The notes below the pieces were generated by a model that saw only the letters and a list, made by a program, of their open reading frames with translations, did not search any database and had not been told where the DNA came from. 64,000 nt of DNA. Source: Elmis aenea. Lineage: Eukaryota > Arthropoda > Insecta > Coleoptera > Elmidae. The stretch is taken from positions 34,289,466 to 34,353,465 of the forward strand of contig OX393577.1 in the NCBI GenBank assembly GCA_947652605.1, in the 5' to 3' direction. Position 1 is the first letter of the stretch; each line of letters opens with the position of its first letter. Shown piece after piece: positions 1-12,747 of this stretch. Position numbers and translations under genes: made by a program.

Positions 1-480
1 TTAAGTCAGCAGTACATTTACACCTTTCTGCCATAAAACTAGCGTACGACTACCAATTTTGTAAACTGCTATTCTGCTAATTTCCATTACGCCAAAAAAT
101 CTAGGAATTTAAGACTAGGTGATCCGGGTGGCGAAAAGTATAAGCAAAAACCTACACTAACCGGGAGTAAGTCTATTGAAACAAAATAAAAGACGTTTCT
201 AGATGCTTGGGTAAATGCCCGTGGGAATCACTCTCAACAGTTTTAATCGTCCTAACTACTATTAATCACGAAATCTATCTATTTCCACTTTAAAATTTAA
301 CCTGCCTGAAGTCTAAAACAGGGGCATGGTGACTTTTTCTTCATTGTGTAAAACTGTATAAAAACCATCAAACGGTAATTAATATTATTTTAGGATAATT
401 ATACATTTATTTTCTTTAAATTAAAAGAATGATAAAGGTAAAAATCAATGTTTTATTACACATTTAACAAAATTCTAAAA
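1..480. other. AT-rich flank, nothing recognised
   Basis: No open frame of useful length, no inverted-repeat ends and no known transposon motif were seen here. It is probably intergenic or intronic sequence. Confidence 0.4.
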
Positions 481-1441
481 GTAGGGGAGACCGGGGATGA
501 AAGTAACACACGTATGTTGTAACAGTGCCTATAGTTTCTTTAATTTTTGTTATAATATGTCGCCCTAAGCGCTTCAGCAATGTTAATTTACATCCACCTC
601 CCTACCTACATTGCTAGTTTTCATTTGTCATAAAGGTTAAGTTTTTGCTAGCCAGAGTCACTATTTTCCGCTTTAAAGTTACTGCGTTGTCACCGGTCAA
701 GTGACTTTTAGGCGATCTTTAAAAGAGGAACAATAAAGTAGCTAGACCTAGATTATTATGTTCTAAATTTTGTTGGCTATTGGTGCAATTTGACGTTGGA
801 ATCGTAGTTAATTGTGTATTTCCTCCAATTTGTTTTGTGTACACTTGGGGTCAAAATAACAGTGTTACAACCAACCCCAATTAATGTTTTTATATGCAAA
901 TGTTCACTCTTAGCACATAATTGATGGTTTTCTTCGTAGATGAGAACATATAAAACTTTTCGGATTAATTGCCTAATTTGCTGTATTGTGTTTGTTTCAT
1001 ATTTTTGAGTTTTAATCATGTTCACTCATCATAATGAGAACATATAAAAGTTGTCGGATTAATTTTCCAATATTTGCTTTTTTTGCATTTTTTTTTACAT
1101 TTTTGAATATTGCTGATGTGTATTTTGGATTCAAATATTAATTTTGTTCATAAATACTAATATATTTACCCACTGCTTATGAGCTATGTAAATTATTTTG
1201 TCGTTACAACTTACCCCGGTAATTGTTACTTTTAGCCCCAGCGTTGAGGTTGGAAGTAACAGCTGTTTTACTACAGAAAAAAAAATTGTCACATATGCCT
1301 TGAGAAACATATGAAATAAGTACCTTGGAAGGAAATGTCCAATCTATCTTTAAATTAATTTGGATGTAAAAAACTTGTTATACTCGATGAGAAATTAAAT
1401 AAAAACAAAAAAATGTTTCCGTTATCCCAGGTCTTCCCTAC
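481..1441. mobile_element. non-autonomous TIR element of about 0.96 kb
   Basis: The block opens with GTAGGGGAGACCGGGGAT and closes with the imperfect inverse, ATCCCAGGTCTTCCCTAC, giving inverted ends of about 27 bp. Internal stretches repeat the same GGGG / AAGTAACA vocabulary (for example near 1205-1270). No transposase frame is visible, and the 82-codon open stretch at 777-1025 has no recognisable domain. The ends resemble in style those of the element at 4948-5849, both beginning TAGGGGA. The superfamily is not assigned because no clear target duplication is seen. Confidence 0.6.
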
Positions 1442-3050
1442 TATAAAATTTTGTCAAAGCGATAAATTTCTGTGTTTGCACTATTACATGTAATATTGTT
1501 AGTGATATGTAAAACGTGACTCTTTTGTAATGTTCCAAACATATAGGTACTCGTAACACAACGTATACCAACTTTTTGATTAAAAAATAATATTAGTTTA
1601 AAATAAGTGATTATACAAATATTTTTACAAAATTTGTATATGCTTCGACAAGCAACTATAATGTTTTATTCAGCATAAACATAACAAAATTATTTAATGC
1701 ACTATAACATAATTATTACTTCAAAAACTTCTTTTAAGATTATATGATAGTTTTATTTACTTCAAAATATTGATAAATAACTTAATAGTTAAACGTATGA
1801 AAATTTACTGTAACTATTCCCGAGCCGTGGTGAGGCAGTTCAGATAAAGCAAAACATGGTTAAAGAACGAATCTGTACAATGTGTTTCCGATTACATATG
1901 CTAGTCACGAACCACAATAAATATGAAAAACTCGAGCTCGACGATGAAAAAGCGTTCCTAATGTCCTTTCGTCGCAAACCGATGAATGATTTCTCGTAAA
2001 GCTGAGTGCGTGCCATAGAATGCGATAAGTGTGAAAGGCTAATACCAAATCAAAGTAGAATTACTATGTAAAGTAAAGATTAAATTCAACTTGCTTCCAA
2101 TGGATGTTTATAGCAATACAAAAAATAATAGAAAAACTCTGAATTTTATGGCTTTGCAGTTCGGGATTGTTTTAAAGTGAAGCAAACGTTTTGTATGGAC
2201 GTGTAATAAACCACAGTATTTACCGACACATCTTTAATTTCCTTCCGAATATCGTCAGGAACAAATACGCATTTGCTTGCTTCAACATACTGTAACTACA
2301 ACCACAGATGTGCATCGGCAAAAACAGAATACGATTACACAATTTTATATTGGTATGATGCGTAGCGAATCTTGTGCTCGGGGATATAAAATGTAAATAT
2401 GCGGAGAATTTTATAAAAAAAAAAAAAAGTTTTTTAAACTAAAAACGATTCTTACAATTAATAAAAACCACAAAATACTGAAAGATGTAACTAAAAATTT
2501 AAAAAAATATATAAATGTACCTAAATATACAACAGATCGCTGGCTCTGAAGATCCTTAAAGTAAAATTCATGAAAATCAGACGTTGTGGATACTCCATCA
2601 AATCTAAATCGGAACATGTTATCTATAAATATTTATAAAAGCCAAGTTATGTACTAACATTGTAGCAGCTCGGTATATTTCTCAAAGTTCTTTGGAAAAT
2701 CAATGATTTGCGAAAAATTATTTCAAAATTAAAAAATATATGGTACCTTACGAAAGATACAAATTCGCCAACATCAAGAAGAAAATGCTGGCAGTTTTCC
2801 ACATTATGAGATTTTCAAGTTTTTTTCTATCATTTGTATGAACTTGTATGTGTGCAAAATTTCATTGTATCAAAAACATATATTATAAAGTTAGCAACCT
2901 TATGCATATTCAACAATACAAAACGATAAATATTACTAAAATGTCATACACATGCAGTTTTCTTTATTTTGTGACCAACTATTTATAACAGATGTGTAGA
3001 CCAAGTCAGCACTGATAACCCTATCTCTTACAATTTTACCAGTTGAATCT
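1442..3050. other. AT-rich non-coding stretch
   Basis: It contains long A/T runs (for example 2413-2430) and no recognisable coding sequence. The 68-codon open frame at 2411-2617 is low-complexity and rich in Phe and Leu, as expected from an A/T run. A slightly more GC-rich unique patch lies around 1920-2040. Confidence 0.4.
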
Positions 3051-3400
3051 CTTGTTTGACAACTGCTAGGATCATTTAATGATCTTGCCTTACCCTTGAC
3101 CGGTATCTTTACGAGGCATCGTTAGGTCAGTTCCGGTAATAATTTTGCACTTACAAAGCTGTCTTCGCATGCAATCAGTGGACAGCTCGCGCCCGCAAAG
3201 ACATAAAAGCTTCCTTTCCCGACTCCAAAATGCGAAAATCATTCCTTGTTAGTAGATATGCCTCTGATCGGTGAGCTGGTTCAGATCTAAGGTCTTTCGA
3301 AACGGCACATAGCCCACGTAAAATGAAGGAATTAAGACGACCGACTTTCATATACTCGTACAGCGCAATATTCAGAAACATAATTCACACGATATAATAT
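3051..3400. other. GC-richer unique patch with unexplained 68-codon open frame
   Basis: This patch is visibly richer in G and C than its surroundings and shows no repeat ends. A minus-strand frame (3175-3381) starts with Met and runs 68 codons to a stop, but it matches nothing I recognise. It could be a conserved non-coding element, a weakly preserved exon or chance. Confidence 0.25.
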
Positions 3401-3626
3401 TTTCATTAAAATGATCATCTAATAGACTTCAGTGAAAACATTAATTACTAAATAAACAAATAACGTTTGTACTTATAGGATTGCTATTATAAACAACTAC
3501 CTATAAACAGGGTATTTCAGCGATCATTACCACTTCAATAATCTCTTTTGTTTTTATATAAAAAGGCGTTTGTCAAGATTTGTTTTTTAAAGGCACTTAT
3601 ACGATGTGAAGGAAATTTTCTGACAA

Positions 3627-3802
3627 AATATAACTCGTGCATTGCAAATAATCTATAATTTTTGACAAATCTTCACTCATGCAAGTTGAAGCAGAAAAAA
3701 TCACTCGTGCACTTCGTGCACTCGTGATTTTTTCAGCTCAACTTGCATTCGGGCATATTTACCAAAAATTATCGATAATTTTCAATGCACTTGTTATATT
3801 AC
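3627..3802. repeat. near-perfect hairpin (palindromic MITE-like repeat)
   Basis: Two arms of about 83 bp are inverted copies of one another with almost no loop. The centre reads GTGCACTTCGTGCAC, and the outer ends read ATATAACTCGTGCATTG on the left against CAATGCACTTGTTATAT on the right. There is no coding capacity. Its ACTCGTGC motif also appears at the centre of the hairpin at 26019-26232. The mobiliser is unknown. Confidence 0.8.
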
Positions 3803-4080
3803 TACTGATAATATATGTATAGTTAAAATTATTTATAACTGAAACTTCGAAATTTCCATAAAGCAGTAATTATTTCGAATGCGTAAATTTAAGTTATGGA
3901 ACGTTAATAGTACATCTACAAATTGTTCTGTATAATTTTACTCGGGTTATAAATCTTGAATCCATTAACCGAAATGTTTAGCTAGTATAATAGCTTATAA
4001 GGATGGAGCGTCAATTAAATTCAGCAAGTGGTTTCAATAATTGAGGTGATATATTAGAAAATGGAAGTGCTGGAGTAGAG

Positions 4081-4320
4081 GTTAATACGGATAAAATGAT
4101 GTCGGTTAATTGGGGTCCGTTACGCGGACAGCGCCAGTAGCGTGATCAGCCGTCGGTCACAGCTGGTGTCGAACACCGTATTATAGCGCTGCCGACCATT
4201 AAACACTGCGAAAAGCTGTCGAGCGAGGTGATCGTAGCTGACCGCTCTCGTTAATCCATAGCATTGACAGCACTGCGTTTCCTTACTTAGCTGGTGTTTC
4301 AAACACCGTCAATTTTACAA
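4081..4320. repeat. GC-richer island with two direct copies of a mini-hairpin
   Basis: Two direct copies of an AGCTGGTGT-n-AACACCGT unit, each a small palindrome, lie at 4161-4179 and 4289-4310. The block between them is unique and unusually GC-rich for this window. A 60-codon minus-strand open frame (4120-4302) has no recognisable domain. I could not find transposon ends, so this may be a regulatory or conserved non-coding element. Confidence 0.3.
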
Positions 4321-4478
4321 ACATACCCTACAAATTTTGCCAGCATGTTTATATTCCACAACGTGTAATCACTACTGTGGTGTTTCAAGAATAACAAAAC
4401 AAAAAAAAAATTACACGAATCAGTAAAATAAAATAAAATATTTGTCGGATAGATTTACAGTTTAACTTCTAATTTATT

Positions 4479-4903
4479 CAGGGAGCCGAAGCGAACCGAA
4501 ACTGAAACAAAAACCAGAACGAACCGGTGCTTTTTTTATGAACCGTGAACCGGAACTGAACCTTTTAATTAAAAAATCACAAAATCCCAAAATCGAACCG
4601 AAGCGACTGGTGTGAACCGGTTCAAATCGCTTTAACCGATTCACGCAACGGTTCGGTCCAATTATTTTTTTAATGACATTGTTAACTTTTTATTTTTGTA
4701 ATTTTCAAATAGTTCGATTTATAAATATGCATTGTCATCATTTTTTGCATTGAACCGGAACCGGAACTGAACCGTTACCGCCGAACCGGATACCGAATCA
4801 TTATAAATTAAAAACCGGTGTTTCGGAACGTAAACCGAAAAGTTAATATTTATTGAACCGATAACCGGAACTGAACCGTTATTCTTTGCGGTTCGGGTGC
4901 CTG
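4479..4903. mobile_element. CCGGTT-rich hAT-like MITE
   Basis: The ends are CAGGGAGCCGAAGCGAACCG and the inverse CGGTTCGGGTGCCTG. The interior is packed with AACCGG, GAACCG and CCGGTT words in both orientations, the arrangement expected of repeated subterminal transposase sites. The general form (CAG...CTG ends, no coding) fits hAT. The 8-bp flanks do not match convincingly, so the copy is probably old. Similar composition is seen at 25092-25537. Confidence 0.6.
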
Positions 4904-4947
4904 AACAATTATTCTGCAACCGATTTAAAGTATAACATTACCAGTGT

Positions 4948-5849
4948 AGGGGAAGGTGGTATATACTGGGACACTTTTTTTAAATTTTGCGTAACTTTTG
5001 AACGGCTTAATTTGCATACCTCAAATTGATATGAGATATTCATATTGCTTTAGTTTATCATTTTTATCATTGCATATACAAAAAAATATTTAAAAAAAAA
5101 TAAAGGTACACAAATAGAGGGACTGTCCCACTATACACCACTTGTCCCCACATAAACCACCCCGTGGTGCATTGTGGGACAGCAAAAAATATATATGAAA
5201 TAAAGCATAAGTAATTAAAAAAAGCTTAATTTAAATTTTTTATTTTAAAAACTTTCACTTTTCATGGGCATTTAGACATTGTACTTTGAAAAATCAAACT
5301 AAAATTGAAAATGTTTCTTTGTTTTTTCAGTGCCCCCAAACGTAGTCGGTGCGCTTAACCTACACAGAATATTTTCTTTTTCAACACAGTCTTTATCTCT
5401 GTTTTTAGAAAAAGAAAATCTAAAGTCGGAAGTCTTTTTCAGAAAATTTACCTGATTATCATCATTGTCCCACAATGCACAATGTGATCAATTTTTAAAA
5501 GCAACGATTTAATGAAAAACTTGTATGATTATTTTAAGTTTTAACATTGTACATACATTTAATATACTGTAAGGTACACCTACGCCAAATTTTCTAATTG
5601 TTATTAAATAAATAAAGAAGTTGTAGCACATAAACTGAATAACCACAAAAAAACAATGCGCAGTTACCAAACATGCTTCACATGTGCAAGTCACTATGAC
5701 ATTGTTTACGACACATACTGTAGACAGGATATAATGGGACTGCTTAACCGCTATTTTGATGTAAACAAACTTCAAGTACGGGGTAACAGATGGCCAAAAT
5801 CTCTGTTGTCCCACTATATACCATGTCCCAGTATATACCATCTTCCCCT
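4948..5849. mobile_element. non-autonomous TIR element of about 0.9 kb
   Basis: The left end GGGGAAGGTGGTATATACTG is matched in inverse by CAGTATATACCATCTTCCCC at the right, over about 24 bp. The words CCCAC, GGGAC and ATATACCA recur internally in both orientations (5129-5180, 5464-5490, 5808-5840). A 117-codon open frame on the minus strand (5509-5862) overlaps the right terminus and has no recognised domain, so it is not called as a gene. No transposase is visible. Confidence 0.65.
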
Positions 5850-7176
5850 TTACTATGACCAATTGTACTGCATTACCTCCCGGGATTCAAAATCGACTGT
5901 CGTTTAATAATAGTGGTTTTGTTTGAGGGCAAACGAACATTCTTACAACATCTCAAAGAGCTATTGCACGTTATAACAACGATACCACAAAGCAGCAGAC
6001 ATTCCAGAAGCTGTCGGAATTCAGCCTCTTTGTTGAAAATATCCAGCGCTTGCCTTCCATATAGTCTGACGACAGGTGTTCTGCGTTATTTGCCGTTTTA
6101 TTGTAAAATCAGAATTCTTACTGTTATTTTTATCGCGCACATATTGCAACGGGAAGTTTTCTATTTAGATGAATTCCATGCAACAAAAACTAAAAATACG
6201 ATCACGGCGTGATAATCACTCATATAGGAGTTCATACAATTCAGAAAAGACCTAAAACTTTATCATGGAGAGTCAGAGTCCACAAGCATAACAAGAAAAA
6301 ACGCTTTACAACTAACGTTAGAGAGGGGTGTGAATAAGAAGTACTTAGAAGAAGAAGAAGAAGAAGAAGAAGAAAAAAAGATATCAAATTTGGTTTCTTC
6401 TTCTTCTTAATCGGTTCCTTTTGTACCTTTCGGTGTTGAGAAATTTGTTTATAAATTAAAATTTTGTTTTTTTTTTAAATTTTGGTAATTTATTGATTTT
6501 AAAATATATAACATAAAAATTGGTTTTATTTAATGTCCAAAATCTTATAGACTTGTAAAATACAAATTAAAATAAATGTTTATAAAGATATTGTAATATG
6601 TACAATAAGTTTAAACGTCTTAACTTTCGAAACAGCATGCTCATCGCTCACTATAATACTTACTGGTCAGCTATATTGTTAATGTAAACTTGCATGCAAT
6701 TTAGCTTCACACCAATCATAGTTGCATAGCTAAAGCATTTTACATGCAGCTCAGTTAATTTTCAATATAACGTTTGAAAGCGTTTTAGATGTGCTATTGT
6801 TGGTGCAGCGTAATGCAAGTTAAGTGAATCCTTGCCACATCCGTTTCATTGGATACACCTACATTTATGTAACTTTCATAAAGCGGCAAACATAATTAAA
6901 TTTCCCATTTCCGATTTCCTCCACAATAGATTTTGTAATTAGTGACAAATTGAAATAATATAGCGGAGCCTGGGGTTCGTGTTATTGATATTATTGACCA
7001 ATGGCGCATGTTGCGAAACATTTTTCCACTGAACTGTGTTTTGTTATATAATTATCGGTTGCTTTTGTATGTAAATAAACTGTAGTTACTAATATGCGAT
7101 ATCTACAGTGTGTTATAGGAAATCATGCTTTTATAAGCAGATCGTCGCGAAACCTTAGATCTTAAATTGTGTTTTA
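5850..7176. other. AT-rich non-coding stretch
   Basis: No gene or element ends are recognised. The stretch contains the GAA microsatellite listed separately. Open frames here are short and unsupported. Confidence 0.4.
6348..6373. repeat. (GAA)n microsatellite
   Basis: About eight consecutive GAA triplets are followed, 30 bp downstream (6400-6411), by an inverse TTC run. The two could pair as a small hairpin. Confidence 0.9.
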
Positions 7177-7184
7177 CTGGTAAG

Positions 7185-7452
7185 CAGTGGCGTAGGCAAG
7201 ATGCTTCCATGGGTAGGTGAATAAACGTAAAAAGAGCCGAGGACCTATTTTTTTAAGTCACCACTCTCTTTTTTTGCAGCAGGATCTTTAATGGTTTCAT
7301 CATGGGGGGGGGGGGGGTTAATAAACGGTAAAAAGAGCCGAAGACCATTTTTTAAGCATAAAATTTACAGTTTTCCAGCTCTACAACGACTTATTGCGAA
7401 CCTATGGAAAGGGGGTTCTGACCACCTTGACATCCCCTTGCCTACGCCACTG
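7185..7452. mobile_element. hAT MITE with 8-bp target duplication
   Basis: The terminal inverted repeats CAGTGGCGTAGGCAAG and CTTGCCTACGCCACTG are exact inverses. The flanks CTGGTAAG (7177-7184) and CTTGTAAG (7453-7460) are an 8-bp target duplication with one mismatch, which is diagnostic of hAT. The 268-bp interior holds two tandem copies of a block containing AAAAAGAGCCGAGGACC and a long G run. It has no coding capacity. Confidence 0.85.
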
Positions 7453-7499
7453 CTTGTAAGATGTATAAGTTTGATATACTGAAACTGAGCAATTATAAT

Positions 7500-7998
7500 T
7501 TTGGAATACCGATCATCGACATGTATTTAAGTTTTAAGCTTACCTTACGATTTTTAATAAAGTAATATACATAGATCATAGATATTTAATATTTATTACG
7601 GGTATACGGGTGATCAACAATGCCAATTATTCGTACCTACTGTAGGTGCAAATAGCCAATTATTCGTACCTACTGTAGGTGCAAATAGCCAATTATTCGT
7701 ACCTACTGTAGGTGCATATAGCCACAACCATAAAAGAATGCATAATCATTATTGATCACGCTAAAAACAGTTTCAAGAAATGTCTTCATATTAAAATTTG
7801 AAATTGGTTAAAGTTAAAGATCAACAATGATTAACTATAGGTTTTTTTTTTTTAGCTTGTATGTAATAAATATTAAATTATGTATATTACTTCACGTCTA
7901 CACCGTAATGGTGTTATAGTTGTTATAACTATAGTTATAAGTACTACCAAAAATCGTAAGGTGAGCTTAAAACACATGTCGTAGATCGGTATTCCAAA
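7500..7998. mobile_element. TIR element enclosing a 33-bp tandem repeat
   Basis: Inverted ends of about 50 bp begin TTTGGAATACCGATC at the left and end GATCGGTATTCCAAA at the right. They continue inward through matching GACATGT, AAGCT and CTTACGATTTTT segments. The 499-bp element is non-coding. It contains the tandem repeats at 7622-7723 and an A/T palindrome near 7910-7940. No clear target duplication was found. Confidence 0.7.
7622..7723. repeat. 33-bp tandem repeat, three copies
   Basis: Three adjacent, almost identical 33-bp units start at 7622, 7655 and 7688. Each contains the palindrome ACCTACTGTAGGT. There are no spacers, so this is a minisatellite and not a CRISPR-type array. Confidence 0.95.
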
Positions 7999-8109
7999 GT
8001 AAGTCGGCAGTCGTTAATTTTTTTGCCGACTTCCCCCACACCTGTATTTAAACAATTTAGTTTTTTTTTACTGATTTATTTTAGTTCGGCATATTTTTGT
8101 TTCTATGGC

Positions 8110-8301
8110 TAATCAGTAATCACCGAACTGGGGGGAGCAAACAAGGATGGGTTGGTAAAGGGTAGAGGGTAGTGGAAGTACTGTCACAGCATTTGCCAAA
8201 CTGTAGAACACCTCTACAATGACAGGCGGCCTTGGCATTCGAACCCACGACCTCCCGATTGCCCTTTAGGTTGTTATCACAACCAGCCACCTAGCCCGGT
8301 T
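8110..8301 (-). repeat. tRNA-derived SINE-like repeat
   Basis: Read on the minus strand, the block starts near 8300 with a GGGCTAGGTGGCTGG segment resembling an RNA polymerase III A box. About 50 bp later it carries GGGTTCGAATGCC (8234-8246), a close match to the tRNA T-arm/B box. The intervening GGGAGGTCGTGGG is also tRNA-like. A non-tRNA body follows. The first arm is too degenerate for a functional tRNA, so a SINE is the best reading. Confidence 0.55.
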
Positions 8302-10619
8302 TTAAACAATTTTAATTTGTAAATGCCTTTATTTTACTGGGTTGAGCTATGTTAAATGTTGAATACCACACTGACGTTTAAATGACCTTTGTTGATAAAG
8401 ATTTTTTTTTGTTTTCCACGGCACGCTTGTAAATTTTGTGAAACCTAACCTATATCTGTTAAACTTTTATTTTTTATTTCTTATTAGCTTAGCACTAAAA
8501 TTAACTTATGATTACATCATTGAATTCAGAAAAAAAAATGTTTACCAGATTTAGTAAAAAAAATAGATGGTGCTATTTGGGGGAAAAAATGACTATCGTT
8601 TGAGTTGAACTTGAAAAAAATTGAAATCCAATTCAGTCTATAGTATTTGAGGAGCCATTTTATTTACTTTTACGTTCATCAAAATCGGACCACAAACAAC
8701 GGAGTTACAGCTTGTGGTGTTTTATGTGTGACACCCTGAATAAGGTAAAACAACAAATTAAGCAAAAATATCTATTTTCAAAGATAACTTAAAAATATTA
8801 ATGTTGAATTTGTATGTATAAACGGTAAATAAATGAACACCTAGGTACATTTGTTTGTAAGCTATTAGTATCATAATTAAAAATAGTAAATATTGTTTCA
8901 TTTGTTGGCTAGTTCAAAATTTTTTTAAACGTCTCTTTATCATTCCGAACAACCGATCACAGGGTAAAAATGCATTGGAAAGAAGTGTTTTTGGAGTACT
9001 CAGAAAAGTTATTTCGTCGTTTTTGACAGGTAAATGCAATCTCATTTTCCTCCATTGTATATAACGGCAGTCTAGTTTATAACTATTATATATAAAACTG
9101 AAATCTGCACGGAGAGCACACAACGTAGAAGTTAATATGTCAAACATGCACTGACAATTAAAACACATGTTAATAACCAGGTAGTCTGATATGTACCTAT
9201 GTATGCATGAACTGTTGAGTGTACAAACAACCAAACTCCAAGACTTGGGTTATCTTTGCACTAAACTCGTTCCCATTTACACTTTTTCCCGTTCAAAATT
9301 CAACAAAGGTCATCAGACTTGTTTTTTTCTTACAACTACTTGATGGATACTTCTAAGGAAGGCAAAAATATTAAAATCTCATTTTGCATGAAACATTGAC
9401 TTAAGTTGTTTTTCCAATCAGCGATTTACTTAAATTTGGGAACCGAGTCTTTTCGTAAATAAAATTCTTCTATGCCACTGACACAACACAAAACATAAAT
9501 TTTAAAAGAAGGAATAGCTTACATTGCATTGTTTTAAATAGAATCAATAAAATATTTACTGGTTCTACAAAATCGTCTCTTAAAAGGATATTGTTGTTTG
9601 AATTTCTGCTTAATCACGTATTATCAATAGTTCTATTAAGCTTGGCCAAATTTATTATAAAATAAAATATCATAAAAATTTTAAAATATTTTTAAATACA
9701 TTCTTTGTTTATTGTTGTCAATCGTTTAGCTTGAACAACTTTAATTAAAATAGCATTGAACATTTTATAGACACGTGGTAATTTATATTTGTGGGAAAAT
9801 CAAACTTTTAGATTCAATCTTATCATTAAGCTCAACACGACGGTAACAGGATTTATTTGGAAGGTCTGACCTCTGAGCTTGCGAAAAATCTTCTCCTTAC
9901 TTGACAAATAGACAGCGTCCTTTGAAACAAACAAAACGTTTGTTTTTACTAAAACTGTTATCAACGTTTTCACGTCCAGCTCAAGAGCTGGATAAATATC
10001 TTAAGTATAGTCTAAATTATTACCGTATCGATTACTTTTTTGTTAAGTTTAATACTAAATAAATCAAGTAAAAAAATTGAAAGTTTTAATATTAGATATA
10101 GGCGAAATTTATAACAAAATATTGCGAAATCTATCAATACTGCAAACTCGGGACAATAAAGAGTAGTAATCATCTTAAGAATAGTACATACATTTTAAAA
10201 TTTACTTTAAAAAAATTACGTAACATATTTGTAAAAAAAAGCTTTAAAGAATAAAGCGTCATTTAAAAAGTAGGCAACAAATCAAAAAGTTTTTTATTAT
10301 CGATTTCTAAGAAAATTTTATTCTTATTAAAAGTTCGTGCATAGCCTATGTAGTGTGCGCATGTGTGTGTTACTAGTGCGCGAGAATCATACCAGCCTCT
10401 TGGCTAGTGTCCGCCAACGAGCATGGACGTATATCGGATAATGTTTATCAGTGTTATCAGTACTTTACAGCTAATTTTAAGATAAAAACAATTATTAAAA
10501 ATTTTATATAATTATGTAAATATGTATTTTGTAATGCTAAAGAAATTTTTCTTATGAATTCTATTTGTACCTGTGAACAAAGGGCACTTTACTCATGCGA
10601 ATATTTTTAAAATCGATCA
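8302..10619. other. AT-rich non-coding stretch
   Basis: No gene is recognised. A solitary repeat end of the CACCCTG type is visible at 8731-8738. The 106-codon open frame at 8914-9234 (minus) shows no domain I know and has base composition like its surroundings, so it is not called. Confidence 0.4.
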
Positions 10620-12240
10620 AGTCAAAAATCACTACGACACTATTGTCCTACAAAGTTTCAAAGCACCTCGTTCTGACATAACCAAGTTGTGAAATACCAT
10701 ATTTTTTTAGACTCCTGTTTCTATCAATATTTTTATAAAAAGTCAAAAATGACTGATTTTAGATACATAAAACCTATATATTTTTGAAAGAGAATTCAAT
10801 TTTACATCTTAAAATTTTACAATATACCGGACGTTCTATTTAAGAAAACAAAGTTACGTATCGGTGCGCAAAAACAAAACACTACAGGGTGGTCCAAATT
10901 CGATGGGATTGCATGGGTATCTCGGTTAATATTCAAGATAGAGAAACGGTTAAATTACCAAAAATGTGCAGTTTTTTGAGACAAACTCAGATAAACTCAT
11001 ATTCTATCATTTCCGGTTTTCGAGTTATTGAATAAAAAGCGTTTTATTGACATATAAATAATGTGTTATATCTCCGTTGTTGTTGTAAATATCGAAAATA
11101 TTTATGGAGATTATTTATAGATATTTCTGTTTAATTTGATTATACTAAAAAAAATATTTTACCCTCGCCGTTAAAATGTTATGACACAAACTTACCTTTT
11201 TTTAAATGGAAGCGATAGTTGGCTATGATCTATTTAAATTCCATATTTTTTTCTCATTCCAAATATATAAGGGTTAATGCATTTTTTTTTTCAATAATAC
11301 GTAAGTTACGAAGGTTTTTTTTTTTTAAGAAAATAATAGTAGGCTGTGAAAACACAAAAAAAAAACAAGGTGCAAAACCTTATAAAACTCATGTGGTACA
11401 AGTTACCAAAGTTTTTAAATTTGTTGTTGAGATAAAAATCAAATATTTTTGAACATAAGATAAACAGCAATATACTATAATACATTACTGCTGATTCCGA
11501 CAATGTTGTTGTTATCTTATGCTTATGTTCAAATATTTACAATGTTTACCTCAGCAACAAATTTAAAAACCTTGGTAACTTGTACCACCTGAGTTTTATA
11601 AGGTTTTACACCTTGTTTTTTTTTTTGTTTTCACAGCCTACTATGATTTTCTTAAAAAAAAAACAACTAAAAAACCTTCGTAACTTGCGTATTATTAAAA
11701 ATAAATACATCAACCCTCATATAATTGGAATGAGAAAAAAATAAGGAATTTAAATAGATCATAGCCAACTGTCGCTTCCATTTTAAAAAAAGTAAGTTTG
11801 TGTCAAAACTTTTTAACGGCGAACGTTAAATTATTTTTTTAGTACCTATATTCAAAATAAACATAGAAATATCTAAAAATAATCTTCATAAATATTTTCT
11901 ATGTTTACAACAATAACGGAGATACGATTATTAATATGAGAAAGAAACGCTTTTTATTCAATAACTCGAAAACCGGAAATGATAAAATATTTTTGAAAAC
12001 GGCTCTGAGTTTGTCTCAAAAAACTGCACATTTTTGGTAATTTGACCGTTTCTCTCTATCTTGAATATTAACCGAGATACCCATGTAATCCCATCGAATT
12101 TGGACCACCCTATGTAGTTGAAAATAATTTAAGGTTATGTACTAATTGACCCCAAACAGCTTTTGAAAAAAACTTTTTTTTTTAAGTTGTCACAAGACGA
12201 GATACTAATCCGTTACGTTACTTTTTGTACACACTGTATA
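10620..12240. repeat. older interspersed repeat interrupted by a foldback element
   Basis: The flanks 10620-10884 and 12113-12240 together match the uninterrupted repeat at 20061-20468 in opposite orientation. The outer end reads GTTACGTTACTTTTTGTACA at 12209-12228. Shared landmarks include the CACTATTGTCCTACAA and ATAATTTAAGGTTATGTA blocks. The inserted DNA is the foldback at 10885-12112. No coding capacity is seen. Confidence 0.8.
10885..12112. mobile_element. 1.2-kb foldback element with ~600-bp inverted arms
   Basis: The left arm (10885 to about 11478) and right arm (about 11505-12112) are inverted copies along their whole length, leaving a loop of only about 25 bp. The termini are CAGGGTGGTCCAAATTCG and its inverse, preceded by TA at 10883-10884, as in Tc1/mariner insertions. 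The motif GGGTATCTCGGTTAAT lies about 30 bp inside each end. The two opposed open frames near 11219-11503 are read-through of the inverted arms and are not genes. Confidence 0.9.
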
Positions 12241-12747
12241 AAGTTATCGAATGCTGTACGCTGTACCTATAAAATATTAAATACGTTTAAAAAAATGTAA
12301 CGCTGCTAACTTATACGATTAGACCAACTTTTAATCATTGGTGTCCTCACACTGCTATGGGTCTCTCTTGAGATTAGTAAAAGAGGGTGAGGTTAGAGGT
12401 TAGTAAGTTTTTTTTTAAGCTGTGTTAAGCACAGTGGCAATTAATAAATATATTTTTTTAACATTTCAATGTGGTTATATTTGTAATTAAGTGCATAGTG
12501 TTGAATTCTGACTTGAAAGTGTTCAAATATTTTTGTTCGGTGTGTGGTGTAAAATCTAATCAAATGACCGCAACACCGTCAATTTAATAAACACTGTGTC
12601 AGCTATATTTTGGCTAAAGAATAGGTAAACAAGTTTAAACTCAGCTTCTTTTAGATGTATATGCTACTGAAAATTCAAGCTATCTTTTATAATAAAGTAA
12701 ACACTTTTTAGTATGTTTAGGATGTAAAAATTTAGTATGGTCTAGTC

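Noticed and set aside
5509..5862. 117-codon minus-strand gene
   Set aside because: It runs across the right inverted terminus of the element at 4948-5849 and has no recognisable domain or composition shift.
7622..7723. CRISPR-like array
   Set aside because: The three 33-bp palindrome-containing units are contiguous with no unique spacers, lie inside a TIR element, and the genome is eukaryotic.
8234..8300. Functional tRNA gene
   Set aside because: The T-arm/B box is good, but the acceptor and D arms do not pair and the body continues into non-tRNA sequence. A SINE fits better.
11219..11503. Two overlapping opposite-strand genes
   Set aside because: They fall on the two arms and loop of the foldback element and are rich in Phe and Lys from A/T runs.
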